Shown: positions 43,589 to 53,013 of the stretch, one piece after another
Position numbering within the stretch: the first letter of the stretch is position 1
Layout of the letters: the number at the start of each line of letters is the position of its first letter
The notes under the pieces: model-generated
The model's database searches: none
Told to the model about the DNA's origin: nothing
The model's input: only the letters and a program-made list of their open reading frames with translations
DNA from: Microbulbifer sp. ALW1
Lineage (GTDB): Bacteria; Pseudomonadota; Gammaproteobacteria; Pseudomonadales; Cellvibrionaceae
Assembly: GCF_009903625.1 (NCBI RefSeq)
Contig: NZ_CP047569.1
Span: 1,830,501 to 1,894,500, forward strand
Direction of reading: 5' to 3'
Length of the DNA stretch: 64,000 bases
Translations under genes and position numbers: made by a program

Positions 43589-46186
43589 CTAGAAGCTGAG
43601 CCGCGCCCCCAGGCTAAACCGGGGGCCATTTTCATAAAAGCCCACGGGAATACCATCGGCGGTGCGCATGTAGATGATCTCGTTGGTAAGATTTACCGCG
43701 GTAAAGAACACATCCACATTGTCGTTGACCATCCAGTTGGCAGTGGCATCCCACTGGTCGTACTGATCGGTGACCAGTTGTGAGCCCGAGGTGAGGCCGC
43801 CGTAGGATTCCGAGCGCAGGTTGTAAGACAGCCGCAGGCTCAGGTAGTCGTTTTCGTAATAGGTGGAGGCATTGAACTGGTCGCGCGAGTTACCTGGCAA
43901 TTCCAGCTTGCTGCCCGGGACCTTGGCGTCGGTCCAGGTGTAGTTGGCAAGTGCACCAAAGCCGCTGCCAAAGTCATGCTGGACCTGAAGCTCCAGTCCC
44001 TGAATATCCGCACCCTTGTCGGCGTTATAGGGCCGGGTCACATTGATGCTCTGGCCGTCGATATCCTCGACCTGGGTGTCCTGGAATACAAAAGTGCTCA
44101 GGTCTTTATTGAAGTAGGTCGCGGCCAGCAGGCTGGCATCGCTGAAGTACCACTCGGCGCCGATCTCGAATTGATCCGCAAACATCGGGTCGAGCATCGG
44201 GTTGCCGGCGGTGGCGGTACCGCTGGTGGCATTGATGACAATATTGGAGCTCAGGTTCTGGAAGGTCGGGCGCGCCATGGCACGGGAGGCCGCCGCGCGC
44301 AGGATCAGTTCGTCAGACAGGTCATAGATCACGTTGACGCTGGGGAGCGCCTCGCGATAGCTACGGCCGATGGCACCGCGCTCGCCATCGATGTAGGCGT
44401 GGGAGGTCTGGTCGGTTTCGACGATGCGCACACCGAAGTTACCGCGAAGCTGGCCACTTTCAAATTCGGCCTGGGCATAGGCGGCGGTGATATCTTCGTT
44501 GATCTTGTAGTAGGCACGCTGGTCTTCTGCGTAAGTCATCACGCCAGCGTCCAGGATGCTGTCGATCTTCTGGCGAGCCAGACCCACATCGAGGAATGCG
44601 TAGCGGGTAAGGGAGCCACTGGTGGCGCCTTCACCGTGTAATTTCGGGCTGGCACCGTTGGAGACATCGGCCAGGGTAATCGCATTGAGGGCGGCAACCT
44701 GTTGCGCAATGTCCGGGTTGGATACATCCACGGAGCCGTTCTGGCGGTTGTTCTCGATGGTGTGATCGCGCAGTTTGAGGCCGGTTCTGATGGCAGTGAC
44801 AAGTCCGAAGTCCACATCAAAACTGGCATCGGCCTGGAAGTAGCTTTCTTCGTCTTCCATGATGCGCACCCAGTCGCGCAGGTTGGCGGCATTCAAGTGC
44901 AGTGCGGTGCCATCCAGCGGGTCGATACCGGGGAAACTGAATTCATTGGTATTGGGGCCAAAGTTCAGGTCCTCGGCACCCATGCCTTCGAACCAGTAGT
45001 TGCGGTCCAGGGTGCTGCCGCCTTCGGCGGTGGTATTGCCGGCCTGCAGGTGCAGCTGCCAGCTGTCCCCTTCGTAGTCTGCGGAGAAGTCCAGCACATC
45101 GGATTCCACGAAGGACTCGCGCACGATGGGCTCGTCGGCGACGCCAATACTATCGGGGTTTTCAATCACGCCGCCCACCAGTGCCTGGTTGCCGTCGCTG
45201 GTGGGAATAAATACCGGGTTGGTGACGACATCGCCGTTGGGAATTTTGTAGCCGCCGGCCACAAACAGGTAATTCTGGTTGCTGTTGTCCATGTCCATAT
45301 CGGAGGCAACGTAATTCATTGCCAGGTCCCAGCGATCGGAAGGGCGGAACTGCAGGGTGATGTTGCCGGTGTCCCGCTGGCGGTCCTGCTGGAAAATGGC
45401 AGAACCTCCGCCCCAGGGTACATACACATTGTCGGTCACATTACCGTTCTGGTCGGTAACGCTATAGAGGTCGTTGGTGGGGAATACTTCCAGGCCATCG
45501 CGGCGCATGGTGCGTTGCTGGCTGTTGAAGGACGCCAGTACACCGAAGGTTTCTGCGTCGTTTTTCCAGCTGAGCAAGCCGGAAATCTGCGGGTCCCACT
45601 GGTCCGGCAGTTCGCTGTAAACACTCTCGGCGGAGAGGTTGACGGTCATCGGATCCAGGTCCATCGGCTTGCGGGTGCGCACATTGACCATGCCGCCGAT
45701 ACTGCCCTCGTCATGGCGTGCTTCCGGGCTTTTGTACACTTCCAGTGCGGACACCAGTTCGGACGCAAGAATGGAATAGTTGAAACCGCGGCTCGGATTG
45801 TCATTCGCCCACCAATAGGCCGACGCCACATTCTGGCCGTTCATCAGGGTGCGGTTGAGGGTACTGTCGGTACCGCGCACAAAAATGTCCCGGCCTTCAC
45901 CCCAGATACGATCCACGGAAATACCCGGTACCCGCTGCAATGAGTCGGCGACATTTTTGTCCGGGAATTTACCGATATCTTCGGAGCTGATCGCATCCAC
46001 GATAGAGGTGGCATCGCGCTTTACATCCAGGGATTGTTGCAGGGCGCCGCGGATGCCGGTGACCACCACTTCTTCGACGGTTTTATTTTCGCTGCCATCT
46101 TCCTGTGCCAGTGTCGCCAGGGGTAGTAGCGCGATAGCGCTTGCGAGCAAAGATTTCTGAAATCCGTGAGCGCGGTTTTTTTGCAT
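43589..46186 (-). CDS. TonB-dependent receptor, paralog without STN domain
   Basis: About 865 residues from MQKNRAHGFQKSLLASAIAL, a clear signal peptide cut after LATLAQ. TonB-box-like VEEVVVTGIRG, plug with EDIGKFPDKNVADSLQRVPG and DRIWGEGRDIFVRGTD, and a long barrel ending RFSLGARLSF. The plug is strongly similar to that of the receptor at 36746-39766. The ATG at 46184-46186 is indicated by GGAG six nt upstream; a frame extended by 54 residues is rejected. Outer-membrane uptake of an unknown ligand, probably under different control from its STN-bearing paralog. Confidence 0.92.
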   Translation of the reverse strand: MQKNRAHGFQKSLLASAIALLPLATLAQEDGSENKTVEEVVVTGIRGALQQSLDVKRDATSIVDAISSEDIGKFPDKNVADSLQRVPGISVDRIWGEGRDIFVRGTDSTLNRTLMNGQNVASAYWWANDNPSRGFNYSILASELVSALEVYKSPEARHDEGSIGGMVNVRTRKPMDLDPMTVNLSAESVYSELPDQWDPQISGLLSWKNDAETFGVLASFNSQQRTMRRDGLEVFPTNDLYSVTDQNGNVTDNVYVPWGGGSAIFQQDRQRDTGNITLQFRPSDRWDLAMNYVASDMDMDNSNQNYLFVAGGYKIPNGDVVTNPVFIPTSDGNQALVGGVIENPDSIGVADEPIVRESFVESDVLDFSADYEGDSWQLHLQAGNTTAEGGSTLDRNYWFEGMGAEDLNFGPNTNEFSFPGIDPLDGTALHLNAANLRDWVRIMEDEESYFQADASFDVDFGLVTAIRTGLKLRDHTIENNRQNGSVDVSNPDIAQQVAALNAITLADVSNGASPKLHGEGATSGSLTRYAFLDVGLARQKIDSILDAGVMTYAEDQRAYYKINEDITAAYAQAEFESGQLRGNFGVRIVETDQTSHAYIDGERGAIGRSYREALPSVNVIYDLSDELILRAAASRAMARPTFQNLSSNIVINATSGTATAGNPMLDPMFADQFEIGAEWYFSDASLLAATYFNKDLSTFVFQDTQVEDIDGQSINVTRPYNADKGADIQGLELQVQHDFGSGFGALANYTWTDAKVPGSKLELPGNSRDQFNASTYYENDYLSLRLSYNLRSESYGGLTSGSQLVTDQYDQWDATANWMVNDNVDVFFTAVNLTNEIIYMRTADGIPVGFYENGPRFSLGARLSF

Positions 46187-46335
46187 GGGTTTCTCCATTC
46201 TATTTTTATTGGTGTACGCATTTATTTTTGCCAAAGCGCAGCCCGGATTCCGCGGGCTGTAATTGGGTAAACGCGCGCGATGGAGAATTCCCGACAGAAA
46301 TGTAAAAGAATTTTGGGGATTAACGAGCAGGCACA

Positions 46336-46361
46336 AAAAAACCGGCACTAGGCCGGTTTTT
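46336..46361 (-). terminator. rho-independent terminator of ppa
   Basis: AAAAAACCGGC pairs with GCCGGTTTTT around a 5-nt loop; A- and T-runs on both sides make it functional for the minus-strand ppa gene ending at 46397. Confidence 0.88.
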
Positions 46362-46396
46362 CGAGATCTATTCAGATCTATGGAGAGAAGTGGCGA

Positions 46397-46933
46397 TCAG
46401 CCCTCTTCTTTCAGGTAGCGCTCGCGAGAAGCCATAACTTCTTTGCGCGCGGCGTCAGCGTCGGCCCAGCCGTCTACTTTCACCCACTTGCCTGCTTCCA
46501 GGGCTTTGTAGTTTTCGAAGTAGTGCTCGATCTGCTTGATCAGCAGCTCCGGCAGGTCGCCGATTTCGTTAACGTGGTCGTACAGTTTGGTCAGCTTGGT
46601 GTGCGGTACTGCCAGCAGTTTGGCGTCTACACCGGATTCGTCGGTCATGTTCAGCACGCCGATCACGCGGGAGCGGATTACGGAGCCAACCATTACCGGG
46701 TAAGGGGCAACAACCAGCACGTCCAGGGGGTCGCCGTCTTCGGACAGGGTCTGGGGCACGTAGCCGTAGTTGGCCGGGTAGAACATCGGGGTAGCAACGA
46801 AACGGTCTACGAATACCGCGTCTGCGTCCTTGTCGACTTCGTATTTGATCGGATCGTGGTTGGCCGGGATCTCGATGATTACGTTGATATCGTTGGGCAG
46901 GTCTTTACCTGGGGAAACCTTGTCGAAGCTCAT
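46397..46933 (-). CDS. ppa: inorganic pyrophosphatase, family I
   Basis: 178 residues, full length. It hydrolyses pyrophosphate in the cytoplasm, pulling biosynthetic reactions forward. The signature DGDPLDVLV (metal-binding aspartates) is present, as are [16 protein letters not shown] and [27 protein letters not shown] promoter element lies about 55 bp upstream. Confidence 0.97.
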   Translation of the reverse strand: MSFDKVSPGKDLPNDINVIIEIPANHDPIKYEVDKDADAVFVDRFVATPMFYPANYGYVPQTLSEDGDPLDVLVVAPYPVMVGSVIRSRVIGVLNMTDESGVDAKLLAVPHTKLTKLYDHVNEIGDLPELLIKQIEHYFENYKALEAGKWVKVDGWADADAARKEVMASRERYLKEEG

Positions 46934-46984
46934 TGCTGGTCCTGACTGTATTTGAAGAGGGTTGGTCGAAAATTTGGAGGCGGG

Positions 46985-46990
46985 ATTATA
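46985..46990 (-). promoter_or_regulatory. likely -10 element of the ppa promoter
   Basis: Minus-strand TATAAT in the context GGGTATATAATCCC about 55 bp before the ppa ATG; the -35 region is weak. Confidence 0.5.
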
Positions 46991-47160
46991 TACCCTGAGC
47001 GGGCGCTAACATAGCCGGTCGTGTGACTGCTCAATTCCTGATCGTTTTTACCCTTCAGCGCCGGGTTTCCGCCGTTTGCCGCAGGATTGTCTATGCTGAG
47101 GGGCAGGATACCGCCCGGCATTCATGGACGACGGGTTGGTCACAATAACGGAGCCCACCC

Positions 47161-48621
47161 ATGGACGAATCCACCGAGCTGCCGCCATCCTCGCCCGCGG
47201 CGGACACTACCCCAGTAACCTCTTCCTCCTCACGTACGGAAACCGCGGCCCTCAGTCCGCGCCAGGTGTGGTCCGTGGCCGATGCCAAGCGTATTGTGGA
47301 GGCGCGGGGTCTTACCCATATCAAGGTAGGGCTCTTCGACAACGACGGGGTCATGCGTGGCAAATACATGAGCCGCGAGAAGTTCTTCTCCGCCCTCGAC
47401 AAGGGCTTTGCCTTTTGCGATGTGGTGCTGGGTTGGGATATCCAGGATCAGTTGTACGACAACACCCGCTATACCGGCTGGCATACGGGCTACCCGGACG
47501 CCCCGGTGCGCATCCTGCCCCACACCTGCCGCGAGGTGCCGTTTGAGGACGGCATGCTGCTGTTTCTTGCGGAATTCGAAGGCGCGGCCGAAGCGGTGTG
47601 CCCGCGGGCGCTGTTGCGCAGGGTGATTCAGCGCTGTGAGCAGGCGGGCTTTGCACCCTATGCGGCGCTGGAATACGAGTTCTTTGTGTTCGACGAGACT
47701 CCCGATACCGCCCGCGCCAAGGGTTACCGGAATCTCAAGCCGTTTACCCCCGGCTGGTTCGGTTACTCCATGATCCGCAACTCGGTACACGCGGACCTCT
47801 ACCACGAGATTCTCGCACTGGCGGAACGGATGGATTTCCCCATCGAGGGTTTGCATACGGAGACGGGCCCCGGGGTACTGGAGGCGGCGATCACCGTCGA
47901 CAACGCAGAAGCTGCGGCTGACAAGGCCGCACTGTTCAAAACCTTTATCAAGGTGTTGGCGGAGCGCCGTGGGCTGATGGCCACGTTTATGGCTAAGTGG
48001 TCCAACGATTATCCCGGGCAGAGCGGGCATATCCATCTTTCCCTGCGCAACCGGAAAGACAATACCTCGGCGTTTTATGCCGAGGGTGAGCCCCATTCCA
48101 TGAGCGCAACCCAGCGGCATTTTCTTGCCGGGCAGCAGCGGCTGATGCCGGAACTGCTGTGCATGGTTGCGCCCACCATCAACAGCTACCGGCGCATGAT
48201 CCCCGGCTTCTGGGCGCCCACCGATGCCACCTGGGGCGTGGAGAACCGCACCGCCGCATTGCGGGTGATTCCCGGTGGCGACAAATCCCAGCGTCAGGAA
48301 TACCGCCTGGGTGCGGCGGATGCCAATCCCTACCTGGCGCTGGCAGTGGCGCTTGGCTCTGGTCTTTATGGGGTGGAACAGGGGTGGGCGCCGGGTAAAG
48401 CGGTGGAAGGTAATGCCTACGAAGATCAGCACCCTGAAGAACTGGCCCTGCCGAGGACGCTGTGGGATGCCGCGCAAAGACTCAAACAATCTGAGGCCGC
48501 GCGGGACCTGTTTGGCGATGCTTTTGTGGATCATTTTGCCGCGAGTCGCGAGTGGGAAGAGCGGGAGTACCGCAAACACATCGGTGACTGGGAGCTACAG
48601 CGCTACTTTGAAATTATCTGA
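47161..48621 (+). CDS. glutamine synthetase-family ligase (gamma-glutamylamine synthetase-like)
   Basis: 486 residues. Glutamine synthetase fold: N-terminal beta-grasp part (HIKVGLFDNDGVMRGKYMSR) and catalytic part (YEFFVFDET, HTETGPGVLEAAI, NDYPGQSGHIHLSL, ENRTAALRVI). The GKYMSR-type start and genomic setting fit ligases such as PuuA or IpuC, which attach glutamate to amines, rather than GlnA. The adenylylation loop of GlnA is absent. Aldehyde and alcohol dehydrogenase genes follow, suggesting amine or amino-alcohol catabolism. The N-terminal 35 residues are Ser/Thr/Pro-rich. Confidence 0.85.
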   Translation: MDESTELPPSSPAADTTPVTSSSSRTETAALSPRQVWSVADAKRIVEARGLTHIKVGLFDNDGVMRGKYMSREKFFSALDKGFAFCDVVLGWDIQDQLYDNTRYTGWHTGYPDAPVRILPHTCREVPFEDGMLLFLAEFEGAAEAVCPRALLRRVIQRCEQAGFAPYAALEYEFFVFDETPDTARAKGYRNLKPFTPGWFGYSMIRNSVHADLYHEILALAERMDFPIEGLHTETGPGVLEAAITVDNAEAAADKAALFKTFIKVLAERRGLMATFMAKWSNDYPGQSGHIHLSLRNRKDNTSAFYAEGEPHSMSATQRHFLAGQQRLMPELLCMVAPTINSYRRMIPGFWAPTDATWGVENRTAALRVIPGGDKSQRQEYRLGAADANPYLALAVALGSGLYGVEQGWAPGKAVEGNAYEDQHPEELALPRTLWDAAQRLKQSEAARDLFGDAFVDHFAASREWEEREYRKHIGDWELQRYFEII

Positions 48622-48683
48622 TGACGATGGTTGATTACCGAACCTGAATAGCGACTGCGACATTCTCTGAAGCCAAAACGTTT

Positions 48684-50081
48684 ATGCAAAAACTCCAGTG
48701 CATTTCCCCGATCGACAATAGTGTTTACGTCGAGCGCCCGCTGGCCACGGAATATGAAATCCAGAATGCGCTGAGTCGTGCCGAGGGCGCCCAGCCTGGC
48801 TGGAAACAGGTGCCCGTTGCCGAGCGCGCGACGCTGGTACGTGCGGCGGTTAAACACCTGCAACAAAGAAGAGCACAGCTGGCGGAGGAAATCTGCTGGC
48901 AGATGGGCCGCCCCATTCAATTCGCCGGAGGTGAAATCGACGGCCTTGCCGAGCGCGCACTGACCATGGCGGATCTGGCCGAGGCCATCGGCGGCCCGCT
49001 GCGCGACATTCCATTGCCGGAAAAGCCGGGCTTCAAGCGCTTTATCCGCCGTGAGCCGCTGGGTACCAGTTTTGTCATCGCACCCTGGAACTACCCCTAT
49101 CTCACCGCCATCAATGCGGTGGTGCCATCACTGTTGGCGGGAAACAGCGTAATCCTGAAACACTCGGCACAGACGCCACTTTGTGCCGAGCGCTTGGTGG
49201 AGGCGTTTACGGAAGTGGGATTACCCCCGGGGATTTTCCAGTACCTGCACCTGGATCACCGCGATGCGGAACAGGTGATTATCAACGGCGGTGTGCAACA
49301 TGTGGCCTTTACCGGCTCCGTGGGCGGCGGGGCCGCCGTGGAAACGGCGGCGGCGGGGCGCTTTCTTTCAGTCGGACTTGAACTGGGTGGCAAAGACCCG
49401 GCGTATGTGCGCGCCGACACCGACCTGGAATATGCGGTGGCCTCGGTGGTCGACGGGGCCTTCTTCAATTCCGGCCAGTCCTGCTGCGGAATCGAACGCT
49501 TGTATGTGCACCAGACTTTGTTTGCTGAATTTGTTCAGCGGGCGGCGGCGCTGATCCGTAAATACCGTCTTGGTCGCCCGGACGATGAAAGCACTACTCT
49601 CGGCCCCTTGGTGCGTGCCAGTGCCGCGGACTTTGTACGGGACCAGATCGACGAGGCGGTTGCGCAGGGAGCACAGGCGCATATCGACGGCGGCGATTTC
49701 GAACTGGATCAGCGCGGCAGCGCTTATCTGGCGCCACAGCTGCTCACCGGCGTCGATCACACCATGCGGGTCATGAACGAGGAATCCTTCGGTCCGGTGC
49801 TGGGGGTGATGCCGGTGGCAGACGATGCCGAAGCACTGGCACTCATGAATGACAGCGAATACGGCCTCACTGCGGCCATCTACTCGGCGGATGTGGAGAC
49901 CGCGCTGGCACTGGGAGAGCAGTTGCGTACCGGCACTGTGTTCTTGAATCGCTGTGATTACCTGGACCCCGCGCTGGCGTGGACCGGTGTCAAAAATTCC
50001 GGTCGCGGTTGTACCCTGTCAGGCATTGGATTCGAACATCTGACCCGCCCGAAATCCTTTCACTTCAAACTCAAACCCTGA
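48684..50081 (+). CDS. NAD(P)-dependent aldehyde dehydrogenase
   Basis: 465 residues, full ALDH fold. It oxidises an aldehyde to the acid. Catalytic Glu233 (LELGGKDPA) and nucleophile Cys267 (FFNSGQSCCG); cofactor site APWNYPYLTAINAVVPSLLA; late motif NEESFGPVLGVMP. It follows the ligase gene by 62 bp and precedes the alcohol dehydrogenase by 8 bp, so the three are probably one operon. Confidence 0.9.
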   Translation: MQKLQCISPIDNSVYVERPLATEYEIQNALSRAEGAQPGWKQVPVAERATLVRAAVKHLQQRRAQLAEEICWQMGRPIQFAGGEIDGLAERALTMADLAEAIGGPLRDIPLPEKPGFKRFIRREPLGTSFVIAPWNYPYLTAINAVVPSLLAGNSVILKHSAQTPLCAERLVEAFTEVGLPPGIFQYLHLDHRDAEQVIINGGVQHVAFTGSVGGGAAVETAAAGRFLSVGLELGGKDPAYVRADTDLEYAVASVVDGAFFNSGQSCCGIERLYVHQTLFAEFVQRAAALIRKYRLGRPDDESTTLGPLVRASAADFVRDQIDEAVAQGAQAHIDGGDFELDQRGSAYLAPQLLTGVDHTMRVMNEESFGPVLGVMPVADDAEALALMNDSEYGLTAAIYSADVETALALGEQLRTGTVFLNRCDYLDPALAWTGVKNSGRGCTLSGIGFEHLTRPKSFHFKLKP

Positions 50082-50089
50082 TAGCCACC

Positions 50090-51259
50090 ATGTCGAAAAG
50101 TCCGTATTTCACCAACTGGAATTATCCCACGGCCATGCGTGTGGGCCCTGGCCGAGTGCGCGAACTGCCGCAACTGTGCCGGGAAATGGGTATGGCAACC
50201 CCCATGCTGGTCACCGACCCGGGACTGGTGGCGCTGCCGATGGTACAGGCGGTGGTGGAAAACTGTCTGGTGGCCGGCGTGCCGCTCGCGGTGTTCAGTG
50301 AAATTAAAGGCAACCCCACCGGCAACAATGTGAGTGACGGTGTTGCGGTGTTCAAGGCGCATGGCTGTGACGGGGTCATTGCCCTGGGCGGTGGCTCGGC
50401 TCTGGACGCGGGTAAAGCCATCGCACTGATGGTGGGGCAGACGCATCCCATCTGGGAGTTTGAGGATGTGGGAGACAATTATCTGAAGGTAAACACCCAC
50501 GGCATGATGCCGGTGATTGCCGTCCCCACCACTGCCGGCACCGGCTCGGAAGTGGGGCGTTCGTCTGTCATTACCGACGAAAATGCCAAGCTGAAAAAAA
50601 TCATTTTTCATCCGCGTATGCTGCCGGAAATCGTGCTGCTGGATCCGGAGTTGACCATAGGGCTGCCTGCGCCAATTACCGCGGCGACGGGTATGGATGC
50701 GCTGTCGCACAACCTGGAGGCCTTTTGTGCGACTAACTTTCACCCCATGGCGGAAGGCATTGCGCTGGAGGCCATGCGCCTGATTAATATTTACCTGCCG
50801 CGCGCGGTAGCCGACGGCAATGATCTCGACGCGCGCATGCAGATGCTGGTGGCCTCCAGCATGGGCGCCACGGCATTTCAGCGCGGACTCGGTGCCATGC
50901 ACGCGCTGGCGCATCCACTCGGTGCCCTCTATGACAAACACCACGGACTGCTGAACGCGATATTGATGCCCTACGTGCTGAGTACCAACCGCTCGGCGAT
51001 TGAAGAGCCCATGAGCCGGCTGTCGCGCTATCTCGCTCTGCCAACGGCAGGATTTGCCGGCGTGCTGGACTGGGTACTATTCCTGCGGCGGGACTTCGGC
51101 ATTCCGCATACCCTGGCAGAAATCGGCATTGGCGAGGAGGACGCGGACCAGGTCGCACAGATGGCCTCGGTAGATCCATCTGCACCAAGTAATCCGTTGG
51201 CATTTGACGTCGATGATTACCGCGGAATCTTTTTGAACGCTTGTCGTGGGGACCTGTGA
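50090..51259 (+). CDS. iron-containing alcohol dehydrogenase
   Basis: 389 residues, class III (Fe) ADH. NAD site GGGSALDAGKAIALM; metal ligands in TGMDALSHNLEAF (Asp, His), AMHALAHPLGALYDKHHGLL (two His). It interconverts a terminal alcohol and aldehyde. The ATG at 50090 is right after the ALDH stop. With the ligase and ALDH it could oxidise a glutamyl-protected amino alcohol. Confidence 0.92.
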   Translation: MSKSPYFTNWNYPTAMRVGPGRVRELPQLCREMGMATPMLVTDPGLVALPMVQAVVENCLVAGVPLAVFSEIKGNPTGNNVSDGVAVFKAHGCDGVIALGGGSALDAGKAIALMVGQTHPIWEFEDVGDNYLKVNTHGMMPVIAVPTTAGTGSEVGRSSVITDENAKLKKIIFHPRMLPEIVLLDPELTIGLPAPITAATGMDALSHNLEAFCATNFHPMAEGIALEAMRLINIYLPRAVADGNDLDARMQMLVASSMGATAFQRGLGAMHALAHPLGALYDKHHGLLNAILMPYVLSTNRSAIEEPMSRLSRYLALPTAGFAGVLDWVLFLRRDFGIPHTLAEIGIGEEDADQVAQMASVDPSAPSNPLAFDVDDYRGIFLNACRGDL

Positions 51260-51309
51260 GGTGAAGCGCGTTGCCGGCAGCAACGCGCATCGTTTTTCGC
51301 GATACTGCG

Positions 51310-52818
51310 TTATTGCGGGTGTAAATTCGCGTTGCGAATCAGGGCCTGATAAAAACCCGTTGCCTTCACCATATTGTCGATACTGATGCGCTCATTGGTG
51401 CCGTGGAATCCGTGCACATCCTCGCGGCTCACCAGCATGGGGTTAAAACGATAGTTATTGTCGGCAATTTCCTGATAGCGATGGCTGTCAGTGCCGGCAA
51501 TGGTCAATCCTGGTGCCGTGATTACCGAGCCGAACACTTCTTGTGTGGTATCGGCCACCAGGCGAAATCCTTGTGCCTCATCGCTGGATACTTTGGACGC
51601 GGAATCACCGCGGCGTACCACAACCTTAATACGTTCATCGTCGATAACAGATTCGATATGCGCAAGCACATCGTCAACGCTGTCCCGCGGGTGCAGGCGG
51701 AAGTTTACGGTAGCGGTGGCCTCGATCGGTAAAACATTTTCCTTTACGCTCGCCGAGAGCATGGTGGCGGCAGTGGTAGTGCGCAGCATGGCAGCGGTTG
51801 AGGCCTGTTGTTCCAGTGCGGACTCAATGACCGGTGCGAATAGCCACTGGTTGGCGAACATCAGGCGTTTTTCAAACGACATATGGCGGGCGGCGGCCTC
51901 GAACAGCTTTTTGCTGAGCCCCTCTAGTCCGCCGGGCAACGGGTTCTGGTTCAATCGCACTAAAGCGCCTGCGAGTATATCCACCGCGGTTTCTGCCGGA
52001 GGCATGGACGAGTGTCCGCCCTTGCCTGGTGCGACGAGTTTGACGGTGAGATAACCTTTTTCTGCCACATTGATACTGGCGATTGGGGGTTCTACGCCGG
52101 GAATAAACCCGTGCAGCAGGAATGAACCTTCGTCCAGGCTCCAGTCCAACTGTGTTCCATTGTTTTTCAGCGTTTCCACAATCGCCGCAGTACCGCCATT
52201 CCCCCCGGTTTCCTCGTCGCTGGTAAGGCTGATATATACGGTCCTTTCCGGTTGGTAGCCTTGTTTTAACAGACTGGTGGCCGCCTCCATGAGGGCAATG
52301 GCCGCACCTTTGTCATCGAGCGTGCCGCGGCCCCAGATGTGGGTATCGTCCACCACACCGGCGTAGGGGGGGTGTTGCCAATCGTATTCTGTACCGGGAA
52401 TGACTGGCACCACGTCGTAGTGCGCGGACATCAAAATTGGAGGCAGCTCCGAATTTTTACCCGGCCAGGTATACAGCAGCGAAAATTCCTGCCCCTCTTT
52501 TTTACCCAGTTTTTTCGGAGGCATGGCCGCATGTACTTCCGGATAAGTGGCTGCCAGCCAGTCGACAAAGTCTCTATATTGCTGCTGGGTTTCACGCTGG
52601 TTCAATTGAACCGAGACGGTGCGAAACTGGATGGCCTGCGACAGGCGCCCGGCAATGGCGCGGCCATCGAGGTCCAATGGCTCCGGGGTAATATTTGCCA
52701 GGGGAGGGGCGGTAAAACTGAGCGTGCGGATAACGAGTACCACTACTAACAGTAACACCGCCATGCCAATACCAATCAGGCATCGGTTGATTAATTTATT
52801 TTGCATAGTCAATTTCAT
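51310..52818 (-). CDS. M20-family metallopeptidase (carboxypeptidase S-like), membrane-anchored
   Basis: 502 residues. N-terminal hydrophobic segment at about 15-35 (IGIGMAVLLLVVVLVIRTLS) targets it to the periplasmic side. M20 zinc site: LMSAHYDVVP (His, Asp), WGRGTLDDKG (bridging Asp) and LTSDEETGGNGG (catalytic Glu and ligand). Long insert and CPS1-like ending. It should release C-terminal residues or split dipeptides. Neighbouring TonB receptor and AraC regulator suggest a peptide-uptake role. Confidence 0.88.
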   Translation of the reverse strand: MKLTMQNKLINRCLIGIGMAVLLLVVVLVIRTLSFTAPPLANITPEPLDLDGRAIAGRLSQAIQFRTVSVQLNQRETQQQYRDFVDWLAATYPEVHAAMPPKKLGKKEGQEFSLLYTWPGKNSELPPILMSAHYDVVPVIPGTEYDWQHPPYAGVVDDTHIWGRGTLDDKGAAIALMEAATSLLKQGYQPERTVYISLTSDEETGGNGGTAAIVETLKNNGTQLDWSLDEGSFLLHGFIPGVEPPIASINVAEKGYLTVKLVAPGKGGHSSMPPAETAVDILAGALVRLNQNPLPGGLEGLSKKLFEAAARHMSFEKRLMFANQWLFAPVIESALEQQASTAAMLRTTTAATMLSASVKENVLPIEATATVNFRLHPRDSVDDVLAHIESVIDDERIKVVVRRGDSASKVSSDEAQGFRLVADTTQEVFGSVITAPGLTIAGTDSHRYQEIADNNYRFNPMLVSREDVHGFHGTNERISIDNMVKATGFYQALIRNANLHPQ

Positions 52819-52894
52819 ACTTCAGTGAAAAGCCGGCGTTGCTAAGGCCGTATGAGTTCAATAGTGATTCAGTAAATTTATCAGAACTTTCTGT

Positions 52895-52945
52895 GAAGGT
52901 GCCGCTGCCGGGTCTCGCAAAGCTATACCCGGTAGCGGTACCGCC
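52895..52945. repeat. core-less copy (R4) of the three-way-junction repeat
   Basis: 52895-52913 matches the left flank and arm of R1 (4185-4203) and 52912-52945 matches the R1 right arm and flank (4271-4304) at 31 of 34 positions. The central 67 bp with both hairpins is missing. The remaining arms (GGTGCCGCTGCCGGGT and ACCCGGTAGCGGTACC) still pair. It lies between the TonB receptor and M20 genes. Confidence 0.82.
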
Positions 52946-53013
52946 TCGGGATTTATTCGGAGCGCGGTACAAGGGGCTTTGAAAAGCCTACACAAGTTCT
53001 CAATAAGGGGGAA

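Noticed and set aside
44702..45943. 413-residue frame antisense to the TonB receptor
   Set aside because: Shadow frame; the receptor has signal peptide, plug and barrel end.
47230..48579. 449-residue frame antisense to the glutamine synthetase-like gene
   Set aside because: Shadow frame without family features.
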